From Algoriphagus ratkowskyi (GTDB lineage Bacteria; Bacteroidota; Bacteroidia; Cytophagales; Cyclobacteriaceae), in contig NZ_MSSV01000009.1 of NCBI RefSeq assembly GCF_002150505.1, positions 186,001 to 250,000 on the forward strand: DNA of 64,000 nt, written 5' to 3'. Position numbers and translations under genes: made by a program. Below the pieces are notes generated by a model, which was not told the origin of the DNA, searched no databases, and was given only the letters and a program-made list of their open reading frames with translations. Positions 1 through 9,956 of the stretch are shown piece after piece; position 1 is the first letter of the stretch, and each line of letters starts with the position of its first letter.

Positions 1-2380
1 CGTCTGGATAATCTGGGTCAGATTGATAGATATGTGTAACTGTGTAACCATGTAGCTTTTCGTTTCGAGTCAATTGAGCACCAAGCATTCCGAAGCTAAT
101 ATCATCTTCTCCATCCCGAAGATCTCCTCCTCTTACCGAAGTGTGGAGCACAGAAAGCTCACCTACCATCTCTCCGATTACATCTGAAAGTTCCGCTCTT
201 GTAGTCACACGATCCACTAAAGGAAAGTATTTTTCTCGCATCCCATCCCAATCTACACCGTGCATATTTGCATCATAAAAATAGTCCCGCTCCATCCTCC
301 AAGCATCAGTAAAGATCTGCTTCCAGTCTTCCCGAGGATCAATGGAGAATTTTACGCTGGAGAAATCGACTTTCGTTTTAGATAGATCTGTAACTGGAGA
401 AGTCCCTAATTCCACAACAGAATACGTGGATCCACTTCGAACCAAAATATATTTGTTATTGAGAGAAACTGAATAGCTTCGCACATTTTCGATGAACGCT
501 TTTGGCTCAGGATTATTAGAAATCATTGCCATCATCAAAGGCGCTTTCTCATCACCTCTTGCTCCACCACCATAGAATACGCCCATTCCAGGGCCTATCT
601 CATGAAAATAAAGTGCTTTATCCGTCACAATCAGATTGGTGTAATTCCCCGCAGGTATCGGCACTTCACGAAGTCGCTCTAGCAGTCCAGCTTCCTCAAT
701 CGTTACCGTTACTTTTTCAGTCGCTTTATCCTTCTCTTTCTCTTTAGCAATTTCTAATTCATTGGAATAGAAGAATGGAGAAATCAAGTCTTTTTTCAGA
801 CCAATCTGATAAATTTTCATCTGCTTTTCCCAGAAAGGCTCCGGTTGTCGCTGCCCCCATGGACTGCTGATGACAGACTGGAAATTACGATCTGAAAGAA
901 AATAAAGCCAATTGCCATCCGGACTCCACTGCGGACTCAAGCTGTTTGCCCGATCCGAAGTCATGGCGATTCGCTTTTTGGTATCCACATTAAATGCGTG
1001 GATTTGGGAGAATGTATTAGTTGCCGCTTGCACAAATGCGATCCATTTGCTGTCAGGTGACCAAGACATCCCATTGATATCTTCATCGGAAACCGTGATT
1101 TTAGTTTGATTTCCAGTGTTTTTGTCCAATATCCAAAGGATCATGTTCAGATCAAGAAATGCGATCTTGGACCCATCCGGCGAAGGAAGCATGTCAAATT
1201 TTAAGGTGTTACCATTCTTGGAAAGTTGTTTTCCCTGATCCATTCCAAAGCTGTTGTATTCGTGGATTTCAAATTCAGAACTTTCATCCGAAAAAGTCAA
1301 AATCGATTTTCCGTCAGGAGAAAAAATTGCGTCTCGATAACGTACCCCATCTTTTCGGCTGAGCCGAACAGTCCTTCCTTCTTTCGCGGGAATTGAAAAA
1401 ACTCGACCTCTAGTAGTCAATGCAATCCGCTCTCCATCATTGCTGACGGCGATTCCAGTCAAATTATCCATTGGATTGTCAACCCATTTTTCGCGCAATT
1501 GATCAAAGTCTGAGACCAAAGAAATAGCCAAGGTCTTAGCCGAATTATCTCCAAGGCTCATTATTTTCAAATCTGCTCCGACACGATATACCAACTGATT
1601 TCCTGAAAGGGAAAACTCACGAACATCAAAGCTCGGCTCTTTAGTGATCTGGCTCATCGCTCCGCCAGTTTGATCCATCACCCAGACATTGACGATTCCA
1701 TCACGAGAAGAAAGGAAATAGACTTTGCCCTGATGGGCGACAGGATGATGATCTTCGCCTTTGTAGTCTTGGGTTAGTTTTACTGCTTCGGCTACCCCAG
1801 AAGTGTATTTCCAGATTTGTCGAGCGGTACCGCCTTCGTAGCGTTTGGTCACATTGTTGTGGAAAGTTGGTCGGACGAAAAAGTAGGTTTGCCCATCTTC
1901 TGAGAAGCTACCTTCAGCGGCCATTTCCAGAGGCAAAAAAGATTTGGCTCCAGTTTCCATATTGATAGTCAATGTCATGAGTTTTGGAAGTGTCGCATAT
2001 TGATTGGTGACGTAGCCGATTTCGGTTGCAGACTTCCAATCTATGGGGATCGAAGCTGCTGGCTCGTAGGTCAATCTTTTCGGCAAGCCACCTGCCATAG
2101 GCATCATATAAACCTCTGTAGGACCTTCATAGCTTGCGGCATAGGCCACCCATTTTCCATCAGGAGAAAGTTTGGGATCTGATTCATCTCCTGGATGTGA
2201 AGTAAGCCGGATGGCTTGTCCGCCCGAAATCGGAACTTTCCAAATATCACCTTCGGAAACAAATACGATTTGTTCAGCATTTACGTCTGGATGCATTAAA
2301 TAGCCAGGTTGCGTTTGAGCTTGGCTAAAACTGACACTACAGCTTATCGCAAGCAGGAGAAAGATGTTTTTGAAATTCAT
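1..2380 (-). CDS. Tricorn-type protease homologue (WD40-like propeller, S41 family), 3' end cut by window
   Basis: The minus-strand frame is open from the ATG at 2380 to the window edge, about 793 codons. It begins with a signal peptide ending in a SQAQTQ-like site. Repeated beta-propeller blades follow, with motifs such as LSPDGKWVAY, FSPDGKSI and WSPDSKWIAF. Near the edge it reads DWKQIFTDAWRMERDYFYD, then GELSVLHTSVRGGD, which are typical of the tricorn core region before the PDZ and S41 catalytic domains. Those domains would lie beyond base 1, so catalytic residues cannot be checked. Family knowledge: such proteins are periplasmic or secreted peptidases of about 1,070-1,100 residues that degrade peptides. 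Function as an exported oligopeptidase is inferred. No partner gene is visible next to it. Confidence 0.9.
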   Translation of the reverse strand, partial: MNFKNIFLLLAISCSVSFSQAQTQPGYLMHPDVNAEQIVFVSEGDIWKVPISGGQAIRLTSHPGDESDPKLSPDGKWVAYAASYEGPTEVYMMPMAGGLPKRLTYEPAASIPIDWKSATEIGYVTNQYATLPKLMTLTINMETGAKSFLPLEMAAEGSFSEDGQTYFFVRPTFHNNVTKRYEGGTARQIWKYTSGVAEAVKLTQDYKGEDHHPVAHQGKVYFLSSRDGIVNVWVMDQTGGAMSQITKEPSFDVREFSLSGNQLVYRVGADLKIMSLGDNSAKTLAISLVSDFDQLREKWVDNPMDNLTGIAVSNDGERIALTTRGRVFSIPAKEGRTVRLSRKDGVRYRDAIFSPDGKSILTFSDESSEFEIHEYNSFGMDQGKQLSKNGNTLKFDMLPSPDGSKIAFLDLNMILWILDKNTGNQTKITVSDEDINGMSWSPDSKWIAFVQAATNTFSQIHAFNVDTKKRIAMTSDRANSLSPQWSPDGNWLYFLSDRNFQSVISSPWGQRQPEPFWEKQMKIYQIGLKKDLISPFFYSNELEIAKEKEKDKATEKVTVTIEEAGLLERLREVPIPAGNYTNLIVTDKALYFHEIGPGMGVFYGGGARGDEKAPLMMAMISNNPEPKAFIENVRSYSVSLNNKYILVRSGSTYSVVELGTSPVTDLSKTKVDFSSVKFSIDPREDWKQIFTDAWRMERDYFYDANMHGVDWDGMREKYFPLVDRVTTRAELSDVIGEMVGELSVLHTSVRGGDLRDGEDDISFGMLGAQLTRNEKLHGYTVTHIYQSDPDYPD

Positions 2381-2960
2381 TTTTTTTTACGGATTAGATA
2401 CAAAAAATACAATTTTCTGTGAGTTTCAAATTGAAATTCCTATGAAACCCCTTATTTTCTACGGATAAGGATTTTATTGAAATAGAAAGATTTTTAAGTG
2501 CTATGCAAATTTTATTAGAATCACTTTTTTATAACTATTGATTCTCACAATAATCAAATGTAATTAAGTTAATCCCGATCGTTTTTTTCATCAACTAAAT
2601 TGATCTCTTCTCTGATTTCTGAGGCCTATTTCGCAATAGAAATTTTTTCCTTTTACAAATTCTTATTCCTATGAAAAACCTAACCCTTGCCAATCGTGTC
2701 AAGTTATCGTAGCACCTTTCTAATAGTTTGCTTATTTAAGTAGCTTCAACCCCCAAGAAATTCATATAGAATTTCATTTCCATTGAACTCGCTTCTTCGC
2801 AGTTCATGGACTCAAGCATCTTTCAAAATAGGTTTGGAAAGAATTAAGGAAGCTTCGGACATTTTATTTATTGATTCGTCCAAATCAGTTTTTTGCTGTC
2901 ATTGGGAATGTACTTCTTCAGTATTATATCTATAAAAAGAAGCTGATGAATTCTAGATAA
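2381..2960. other. Intergenic region, divergent spacer
   Basis: This AT-rich spacer lies between the divergent tricorn-like and subtilase-like genes. It should hold both promoters. A TAnnTTTG-like box on the minus strand is visible as CAAATGTA at 2555-2562, but no matching -33 element stands at the usual spacing. I see no gene with a start codon. A 13-codon frame from the ATG at 2671 is too short to call. Confidence 0.5.
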
Positions 2961-3194
2961 AGTAGTATTAGTCACTTTCATTTCGCCTTTTTTAAGTCTT
3001 GGATTCTAAAAATTTCAGAAGCATCTCAGGTGATGTTACCTGAAACTCATTATTGCTGTGACAGTAAGAAAGTCTACCAAGAATAATTGAATTAAGTTGA
3101 AGAAGTGGCTAAGATGATTCAAGACTGAAAAAGGACTAAAAGTTCTTGGGCGAGTTTCAAATTTGTTGATAAAGATAAATTTTTTGGCGATTAA
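2961..3194 (+). pseudogene. Possible decayed coding fragment
   Basis: One plus-strand frame stays protein-like for 77 codons apart from three in-frame stops (TAA, TAA, TGA). Readable pieces include FAFFKSWILKISEAS, LPETHYCCDSKKVYQE, VEEVAKMIQD and KSSWASFKFVDKD, ending at a TAA at 3192-3194. No start codon or known family is recognised. Low complexity of AT-rich DNA can mimic this, so the call is weak. Confidence 0.25.
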
Positions 3195-3263
3195 GGTATA
3201 ACTCAGGTATTAACCAAGTTGCAAAGTGCTTTCCCGTTTTGACGTAATTAAAACTCTTTTGAC

Positions 3264-6200
3264 ATGAAAAATTCCGCGATGCGCACATTCTTCTCACTAA
3301 GCAACAATCTGCTTTTTCTATTATTTCTTTCTATAAATTTTTCTTATGCGCAGAATGTTCAATTAGAACAAGGTCAGAATGGAGGACTTAAAAATATTCC
3401 TGTAAGCCCCGTAAACTGGGCTACTGGAAACTCCAATAATAGTAATAGTCATTTTTTTGAAGGTCAATCCATTCCCTATCGCTTAACTATCTCCAAGCTG
3501 AAGCCTGGGAACCATACCGTGGAGATTGAATGGGACACACGTGAAAAAAACAAAAGCGCTATAGACTACATCACTAGTTATGATAGAATCTGCGAGCAGG
3601 TTATCCCCCATGCTGGGTCTCCTAGCTTTGGATTAATCTCTACACCAAATGGAATACCCCAACCCTCCACCAGTTTCAGCGAACTTTCTGAAACTGAAAA
3701 GAAAATTGCCATCTATGGAGGCACAATAGGTGAGATAAAATATGTCTTGCAGGAAAATAATTCAGGAACTAGCTCGATCACCAGAATACAAATATCATTT
3801 ACTGCCATCGGCAGCAACGGAGCCAATAATACGGTTATCATAGCTTGGGGTGGTCACATTTCTAGTGCACAAGATTGGGGTGAAGGGAATTCTGCCTCTT
3901 CAATAAGTGGATCTCCCTATCATACTAGAGTAGTCTCACTAAATAGTAAATCAATGGGAAGCCAAAGTCGCTCTGTGCAAGCTGCTTCCGAGATGATTGA
4001 TTTTGACACAGCCTGTGCCATTCAAGGCAAAATTGAAGTTTGTGATGGTTCCTCTGCCAGCTACACGGTGCCTTCTGGAAATTCCGCATATTTTTGGTCT
4101 GTATCTGATGGAGGGGAAATTATTTCAGGGCAAGGCACTAATTCGATCCAAGTAAATTGGTCTAACTCTGGAACAGTATCTGTCAACATAGAAAATCGAG
4201 GAGCATGTTCTCCAACACAATGTAGCTTAGATGTCACCCTCACTACACCTCCTGTATTGTCAGTTGTAGATGCGGTATTATGTAGCACCGAGAATGGAGG
4301 AAATACTGCAATTACTAATTTAACGAATTTTGCCACTGTCGATTTTGGCGAGCTGATTTTTTCACGAAATGGTCATGTAATAATTACTCCAGAGTCCATT
4401 TTGGTTAATAATGGTGACGTGATTGACGTTAAGGCAGTGGGTGGATGTGGCAACACAGAAGCATTTAAAGTAACGGTTAACAATCGACAGGTTTTCGGTA
4501 TCTGCTCTCAAGGAAAAGTATATGAACTCATAGGTGCGGAATTATCTGCCCTCTACGAGATTTATGATAGGTCTCAAACAGTCGAAACAAATGAACTATT
4601 CTTTATCAGCGGAAACGAAGTGCTTATTGAAGTAATCTATGTAAAGGACAAGTTTGCTGAAGCAAAAGCGATAATTGAAGATTTAGGATTTGTTACTCCA
4701 ACTGAAGAAGTTTTAAAACAAGACCCGAATTCATTAATTATTGCTGGATTTTTTCCTATAAATGCATTATTAGATTTAAATCAGTACCCAGAAATAATCA
4801 ACTATGTACGTCCTGCTATCCCTCCTGTTGCAAATAAAGGTGCATCCACTACGCAGGGTGATAGAGTGATGCGCTCTAATCTTGTGAGGGCAGGATATAT
4901 TCATTCTGAGGGAGATCAAGCTATTGACGGGACAAGCATTAAAATCGGAGTTCTATCGGACAGTTATGCCACGCGTTCAGACGCTGGAGTGAATACATTA
5001 GCAAACGATATTACTAATGGCGATTTGCCAGAGAGCCTCTATTTCTTAAGGGAATTGCCAAGCCGATTTGGAATTGGATCCGATGAAGGTCGTGCCATGT
5101 TGCAGATCATCCACGATGTCGCACCGGGAGCCCAGCTTGGTTTCCGAACAGGAATCGTTACTGCTGGAGATTTTGCACAAGGAATTCGTGATATAGCTGC
5201 AGCAGGAAGTGATATAATAGTAGATGATATTACCTACATCACCGAACCATTCTATAGTGATGGAAAGGTGGCAAATGCAGTGAATGAAGTTTCTGCCAAT
5301 GGCGTTTCATATTTCACTTCTGCCGGAAATTTTGGGAGTAAATCCTTCGAAGGTGTATTTAATCCTGATAGTGGTTCGTCAATTGACTTACCGTTGAACA
5401 ATGGTGAGTGGGCAGGACGAGGCAGAGTTCATCAATTTAGTGGTGGCAATACAACTCAATCCATTAAAGTTTTCCCGGGGAAAAATGGACCCGCTGTCTA
5501 TATGATTGCCTTACAATGGGATGATCCACTCTATTCCTTTGACCAGACAGGTAGCTTATATGACCTTGATATTTATTTGAAAGATTTCGGTGTTCCTCTT
5601 TTTGGCTTTAATCGTAACAACGCCAACGGTGATCCAATTGAGATTCTTTCCTTTACTATTTCGGAAGAAACCACCATCGATCTTTTAATCGCAAGAGAAT
5701 GTGAAAGTTGCACTGACCTTGATTCAAACACCGGTATCAAGTTTAAATATATTGTTTTCAGAGGCGAGCTTGATCCAAACGATCACAATGGAATAAATTC
5801 ATCTACAATTTTTGGCCACGCCAATTCTAGTGAGGCAATGACAGTAGGTGCAGTACTTTATGCCAATACCTCAGTATATGGATTTGACCCAGCATTAGTA
5901 CCTAGTGGAACCGAGCCGTTCACTGTTGCTACATTCTCTTCAAGAGGTGGAACAACTACCTCTGGGGAGATTCGCAACAAGCCTGATTTCACTGGACCAA
6001 ATGGTGTGAATACTACCGTAAGCTTTGGAGCACCAAATTTAGAAGATGATAATTTTCCAAATTTCTTCGGTACCTCAGCAGCAGCGCCACATGTAGCTGC
6101 AATTGCTGCCTTAGTAAAGCAAGCCCGTATTAAGTATTATCCAGAAACCAATCCCGAAGATTGGATTGGCGGAGTTGGGGTCAGTTTGCCTGCGGATATA

Positions 6201-9200
6201 CGAAGAGTATTAAAAACTACTGCACAAGACATGCATGAAGCTGGAGACGATATTAAGTCAGGGTCTGGCCTTATTCGGGCTGACAGGGCATTGCTTAAAC
6301 TCGCCACACCGAATCCTGATAATATCCAGCTGGTTTATGATTCAATTATTAGCCCTGGTGAAGTTGAATTTGTGCTGAAAATTATCGGCACTAATTTATA
6401 TGAAGGCTCACAAGTTTATTTACGGGATGAATTCTTGATCCCAACCTATTTGATTAATGATCAAGGCTTAGGATATCTTGAGGTGACAATCCCTCCATTC
6501 GAGGGTAATCCAGGAGTCACTGTAGTTAACAGTCCCATATCTGACAGCGAACTGGATGGAGGAACCGCTGGCCCCATATATTTCTTTGATATTGTCAAAA
6601 AAACCATAGCCATCCGTGCGGATGATATGACCAAAAAATATGCTCAAGTTATAGCTCCTTTTGTAGCAAGTGTCTATGAACTAGTGGATATCAACTGGGT
6701 AAAGAGTGAACTGACTCTGGAAGAAGTCGGCCTTACACTAAACTCCGATAATCTGGACACTTCATTGGAAACACTAACACTTTTCAGTCCAATTAGTGGT
6801 GACCTAGCCGAAGTGGGAACTTATACAATCACTGCTTCCCATTCACCTACGAATTTTGAATTCTCTGATTTATTCAACTATGTAGGAGTAGTTCAAGAGA
6901 ATGGTGACCTACGCTATGACGGAATAAATGATGCCTTCGGCGATTATGGTCCAGGTATCATCACAGTTGAAACTTTACCGATTACCATCAAGCCTGTGGA
7001 TTTGATAGATCAATTATCCATAGAATATGGGGCTTCAATAAGCGATGCTTTAAAATTCGAAGTAATCATAGCTGATGAGCTGATTGAGTCAGAAGGCTTG
7101 GTGAAAATAATCGATGTAGCAAGTTTAAAAAGCGATATACTCCTCAAATATTTCCAAGATCTTGAATTGGCCAAAAAATTAGAAGACAATAGTTTGCCTC
7201 TGGGTATTTTTAATGGCAGGACAATACTTAACAAAGATAGTTTTATTAACAAAAGCTTTATGGTCAGTGGACGTACGATTATCAATGGGCGCACAATAAT
7301 CAACGGGCGTACCATCCTCAATGGTAGAACTATAATCAATTCCGCTTATGATGTCTCAGGGGAGTCCTTCCTTGAATACCTTGAAAATCAGGAAACTCAG
7401 GAACTAAAACCAGTGAGCATCAATGGCAGAACTATGATTAATGCTCGTACGATGATCAACGCAAGAACCATTGTCAATGGTCGTACGATCATCAACGGAC
7501 GTACAATTATCAATGCGCGCACAATTCTAAACGGACGTACTATAATTAACTCGAGAACAATTATCAATAGTAGTGGAGGCGAAGTAGAAGGTACGGAAGA
7601 TAATAGCTTAGTGATTTTTGGTGAAAATGATTTGGAAATTGCTGAGAAAGGCGAAAATGCAGAAATCGGGAAATATTATGATTTCGGTGCGGAAATCGGC
7701 GAAAATGATGATGATTTCAACCTAGAATTTTTCTCAATTAATATGGTAACTGGGACAGATGTTGGTCAACATTTTATCATTCCAGGGACTTTTGAATCTA
7801 GGAACTTTAGTGTATCCTATTTACCTGGAGACCTCAATATTACTCCTGCTACCCTTACTGCTGAAACAACAGCTAATCCAGATTTGATCGTGTACGGTGA
7901 AACAGCGCCAGAATATAAAACTGCATTTGCAGGATTTGAAGTAAGTACAAGTTTCCTTGATCCTAATGGAAATGAAGTGATCCTAGATGATGACGAAGAA
8001 TCGGTAGTTGACACTGTTACTTATTCATTGCTTCTCGATGAGACAAACTTCGAAAGCACCGGTTTGATCTCAGCTGGTATTTATGAAATTAACCCAAGTG
8101 TTATTCTTAGTGAGCCTTCCAATTACATTATCGGTACCGTAACTAGAGGTACGCTGAAAGTAGAAAAAGCAACCCCCTCGGTATCTGTTACAGGTGGCTT
8201 ATTTGAATATGATGGTCAACCTGTGGTTTCAACTGCATCAGCCTATGGAATAGGAGGAGAGGAAGATTTACTTGACATAGACCTAATTACCATAGAATAT
8301 GAAGGAACGCTAGATACCAATTATGCGCCCACCATTACCCCACCTATATTTCCAGGTACTTACCGTGTCATTGCAAATTTTGTAGGAAATGAGAATTACA
8401 ATGAAGCCAATTCAGAATATGCATCATTGGTGATCGTCGGATGCATCAATGTAGCTCCTGAAATACTCGGCTTTGAAACAGCCATGGGATCTGGAAATAC
8501 AAGTAATTCTGCAACCATAAAAAAACCTGATAATACCCAAATCGGAGATTTATTGATTGTAGGTTTAATGTTCGAAAAAGGTCAAGCTCCTTCTGTATCA
8601 CCTCCGGATAAAAACTGGGTACTTATAAATCGGGTGAACCAGGAAAATCAAGTTGCAATGATCACTTATTACAAAGTAGTAAAGAGCAACAATGAGCCGG
8701 AGACTTATGGGTTCCGAATCAATCAAGCACCGAAATGGAATATGGGAATCACCCGAGTGAGCGGTTCGGATATCTATCATAGTGATGGACCTATCGTTGC
8801 ATTTAGTGGAGCATCTGGATCCCCAGATTTACTCGCCACTGCTCCTTCGCTGACAATTACAGAATGTAATACTATGGTGATGGTATTTTATGCCAATAAG
8901 AAAGATGCCACATGGACACCTCCAGTAGGGACAATTGAAGTTTATGATGTCCCTAATAACCAACAGGGATTGACTTCAAATATGATGTCATATTATATAC
9001 AAACTGAAGCTGGAGAAACTGAGGAATTAATTGCTACTGCATCAATTAGTGACCATTGGATAGCTCAGGCGATTGCCATACGACCAATGTCAAACAATTT
9101 GGAAAATGCCAGACTAAAACCATTACCTATCGAAACTATCATCGAATTGCCGAAATCAGAAGAACTGTCGAATCTCTCGGGAGAAGAATTCCAAGGTGAT

Positions 9201-9455
9201 ATAATTGTCTATCCTAATCCGGTGAAAGACGTCCTCAATTTAAGACTTAGAGGTTATTTAGAAAATGCACCTAATATGTATTCTTTAGTGCTTGCTGATG
9301 CGCTTGGCCGAAGTCTTCCGTGGAAAGGCGAATGGCATCAAAAGGAAAGTCGTTTGGAGTTAGATTTCTCCCAAATGAAGGTTGGGCTATATATCATAAA
9401 TATTCAAACCCAATTTGGTGTAAAAACTATCCGTATCATCAAAACTTCGCAGTAA
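3264..9455 (+). CDS. Large secreted subtilase-like protein with MBG-like domains, hexapeptide repeats and T9SS sorting domain
   Basis: The 2063-residue product starts with a signal peptide (about 1-30, cleavage after YAQ). An N-terminal Bacteroidota-type adhesin region follows (about 30-240) and a PKD/Ig-like domain (about 250-330). A subtilase-like domain (about 540-990) has Asp566 in VLSDS and Ser938 in GTSAAAPH. The segment where HGTHVAG is expected reads DEGRAM (Asp607-Glu608), so the canonical His is missing. Next come MBG-like beta domains, with thirteen [NS][GAS]RT[IM][IVL] hexapeptides embedded at 1317-1435. A beta-jellyroll-like domain lies at about 1730-1950. The C terminus (1982-2063), beginning VYPNP and ending with a KTIRIIK motif, is a type A T9SS sorting domain. 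It is therefore probably exported by T9SS and surface-anchored or released. It is monocistronic, with a strong terminator downstream. Substrate is unknown. Confidence 0.93.
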   Translation: MKNSAMRTFFSLSNNLLFLLFLSINFSYAQNVQLEQGQNGGLKNIPVSPVNWATGNSNNSNSHFFEGQSIPYRLTISKLKPGNHTVEIEWDTREKNKSAIDYITSYDRICEQVIPHAGSPSFGLISTPNGIPQPSTSFSELSETEKKIAIYGGTIGEIKYVLQENNSGTSSITRIQISFTAIGSNGANNTVIIAWGGHISSAQDWGEGNSASSISGSPYHTRVVSLNSKSMGSQSRSVQAASEMIDFDTACAIQGKIEVCDGSSASYTVPSGNSAYFWSVSDGGEIISGQGTNSIQVNWSNSGTVSVNIENRGACSPTQCSLDVTLTTPPVLSVVDAVLCSTENGGNTAITNLTNFATVDFGELIFSRNGHVIITPESILVNNGDVIDVKAVGGCGNTEAFKVTVNNRQVFGICSQGKVYELIGAELSALYEIYDRSQTVETNELFFISGNEVLIEVIYVKDKFAEAKAIIEDLGFVTPTEEVLKQDPNSLIIAGFFPINALLDLNQYPEIINYVRPAIPPVANKGASTTQGDRVMRSNLVRAGYIHSEGDQAIDGTSIKIGVLSDSYATRSDAGVNTLANDITNGDLPESLYFLRELPSRFGIGSDEGRAMLQIIHDVAPGAQLGFRTGIVTAGDFAQGIRDIAAAGSDIIVDDITYITEPFYSDGKVANAVNEVSANGVSYFTSAGNFGSKSFEGVFNPDSGSSIDLPLNNGEWAGRGRVHQFSGGNTTQSIKVFPGKNGPAVYMIALQWDDPLYSFDQTGSLYDLDIYLKDFGVPLFGFNRNNANGDPIEILSFTISEETTIDLLIARECESCTDLDSNTGIKFKYIVFRGELDPNDHNGINSSTIFGHANSSEAMTVGAVLYANTSVYGFDPALVPSGTEPFTVATFSSRGGTTTSGEIRNKPDFTGPNGVNTTVSFGAPNLEDDNFPNFFGTSAAAPHVAAIAALVKQARIKYYPETNPEDWIGGVGVSLPADIRRVLKTTAQDMHEAGDDIKSGSGLIRADRALLKLATPNPDNIQLVYDSIISPGEVEFVLKIIGTNLYEGSQVYLRDEFLIPTYLINDQGLGYLEVTIPPFEGNPGVTVVNSPISDSELDGGTAGPIYFFDIVKKTIAIRADDMTKKYAQVIAPFVASVYELVDINWVKSELTLEEVGLTLNSDNLDTSLETLTLFSPISGDLAEVGTYTITASHSPTNFEFSDLFNYVGVVQENGDLRYDGINDAFGDYGPGIITVETLPITIKPVDLIDQLSIEYGASISDALKFEVIIADELIESEGLVKIIDVASLKSDILLKYFQDLELAKKLEDNSLPLGIFNGRTILNKDSFINKSFMVSGRTIINGRTIINGRTILNGRTIINSAYDVSGESFLEYLENQETQELKPVSINGRTMINARTMINARTIVNGRTIINGRTIINARTILNGRTIINSRTIINSSGGEVEGTEDNSLVIFGENDLEIAEKGENAEIGKYYDFGAEIGENDDDFNLEFFSINMVTGTDVGQHFIIPGTFESRNFSVSYLPGDLNITPATLTAETTANPDLIVYGETAPEYKTAFAGFEVSTSFLDPNGNEVILDDDEESVVDTVTYSLLLDETNFESTGLISAGIYEINPSVILSEPSNYIIGTVTRGTLKVEKATPSVSVTGGLFEYDGQPVVSTASAYGIGGEEDLLDIDLITIEYEGTLDTNYAPTITPPIFPGTYRVIANFVGNENYNEANSEYASLVIVGCINVAPEILGFETAMGSGNTSNSATIKKPDNTQIGDLLIVGLMFEKGQAPSVSPPDKNWVLINRVNQENQVAMITYYKVVKSNNEPETYGFRINQAPKWNMGITRVSGSDIYHSDGPIVAFSGASGSPDLLATAPSLTITECNTMVMVFYANKKDATWTPPVGTIEVYDVPNNQQGLTSNMMSYYIQTEAGETEELIATASISDHWIAQAIAIRPMSNNLENARLKPLPIETIIELPKSEELSNLSGEEFQGDIIVYPNPVKDVLNLRLRGYLENAPNMYSLVLADALGRSLPWKGEWHQKESRLELDFSQMKVGLYIINIQTQFGVKTIRIIKTSQ
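7212..7568 (+). repeat. Thirteen coding hexapeptide repeats in two clusters (NGRTII type)
   Basis: Five copies of a six-residue unit lie at 7212-7340 and eight at 7422-7568, separated by about 27 non-repeat residues. The consensus is N-G/A/S-R-T-I/M-I/V/L. Nucleotide copies differ strongly at synonymous sites: in the run of four units at 7266-7337, Thr is written ACG, ACA, ACC and ACT in turn, and Arg uses CGT, CGC, CGT and AGA. The peptide is conserved while the DNA is not. A strand-turn (beta-helix-like) fold is plausible but is inference. Confidence 0.9.
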
Positions 9456-9475
9456 GAGTTATATCATTTGAGTTA

Positions 9476-9515
9476 CAAACAAGAATGGATTCACATCCAT
9501 TCTTGTTTGTTTTTA
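9476..9515 (+). terminator. Intrinsic terminator of the subtilase-like gene
   Basis: A perfect 15-bp inverted repeat (9476-9490 and 9495-9509, loop TCAC) is followed by a T-rich tract. It starts about 20 nt after the stop codon at 9455. Confidence 0.85.
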
Positions 9516-9956
9516 GCTCAATTTGACAACTTGATAAAATTGGTTTTTTTAACTTCTAAATCTTGAAATATGGAGATTGCTGCTGCAAAAAAATGCTAAT
9601 GCACAAGTTAAAGACATGGAATAGACTATTTGAAAGGACTTAAAATCAGAACTTTAAATAAAAAATTATCAATATCGTTTGGCTAAATTTGAACAAAAGG
9701 AATTGATATACTTTAATCGTTGAATTTAATTTACGAATATCCGCTTTTCTGCAAGTGGTGATACCTAAGCTGTATTGGGTTTGATTTTCGCTTACACTTA
9801 GGCCAAATTTGTCATCGGTCTGCTGTCGCCTGGCTAAGCAAAGCAAATTAGGCTACTGGCAAAGTAGCGGATAATCAGAATTTACTAATTACAGGTTGGA
9901 TGAGTTTAGAATACTCTCAGTCTGATTGAGAAAAAAATCAGTATATTCTTAGCTAT
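9516..9956. other. Intergenic region, no gene seen
   Basis: This 440-bp AT-rich spacer precedes the histidine kinase gene. TAAATTTG at 9684-9691 matches the Bacteroidota -7 box, but lies about 270 nt from the start codon and has no good -33 partner. Nothing else is supported. Confidence 0.4.

Noticed and set aside
7010-7339. 109-codon minus-strand frame across the hexapeptide repeat
   Set aside because: It is a mirror of the repeat coding strand (repetitive PLIIVRPL) and lies wholly within a real gene.
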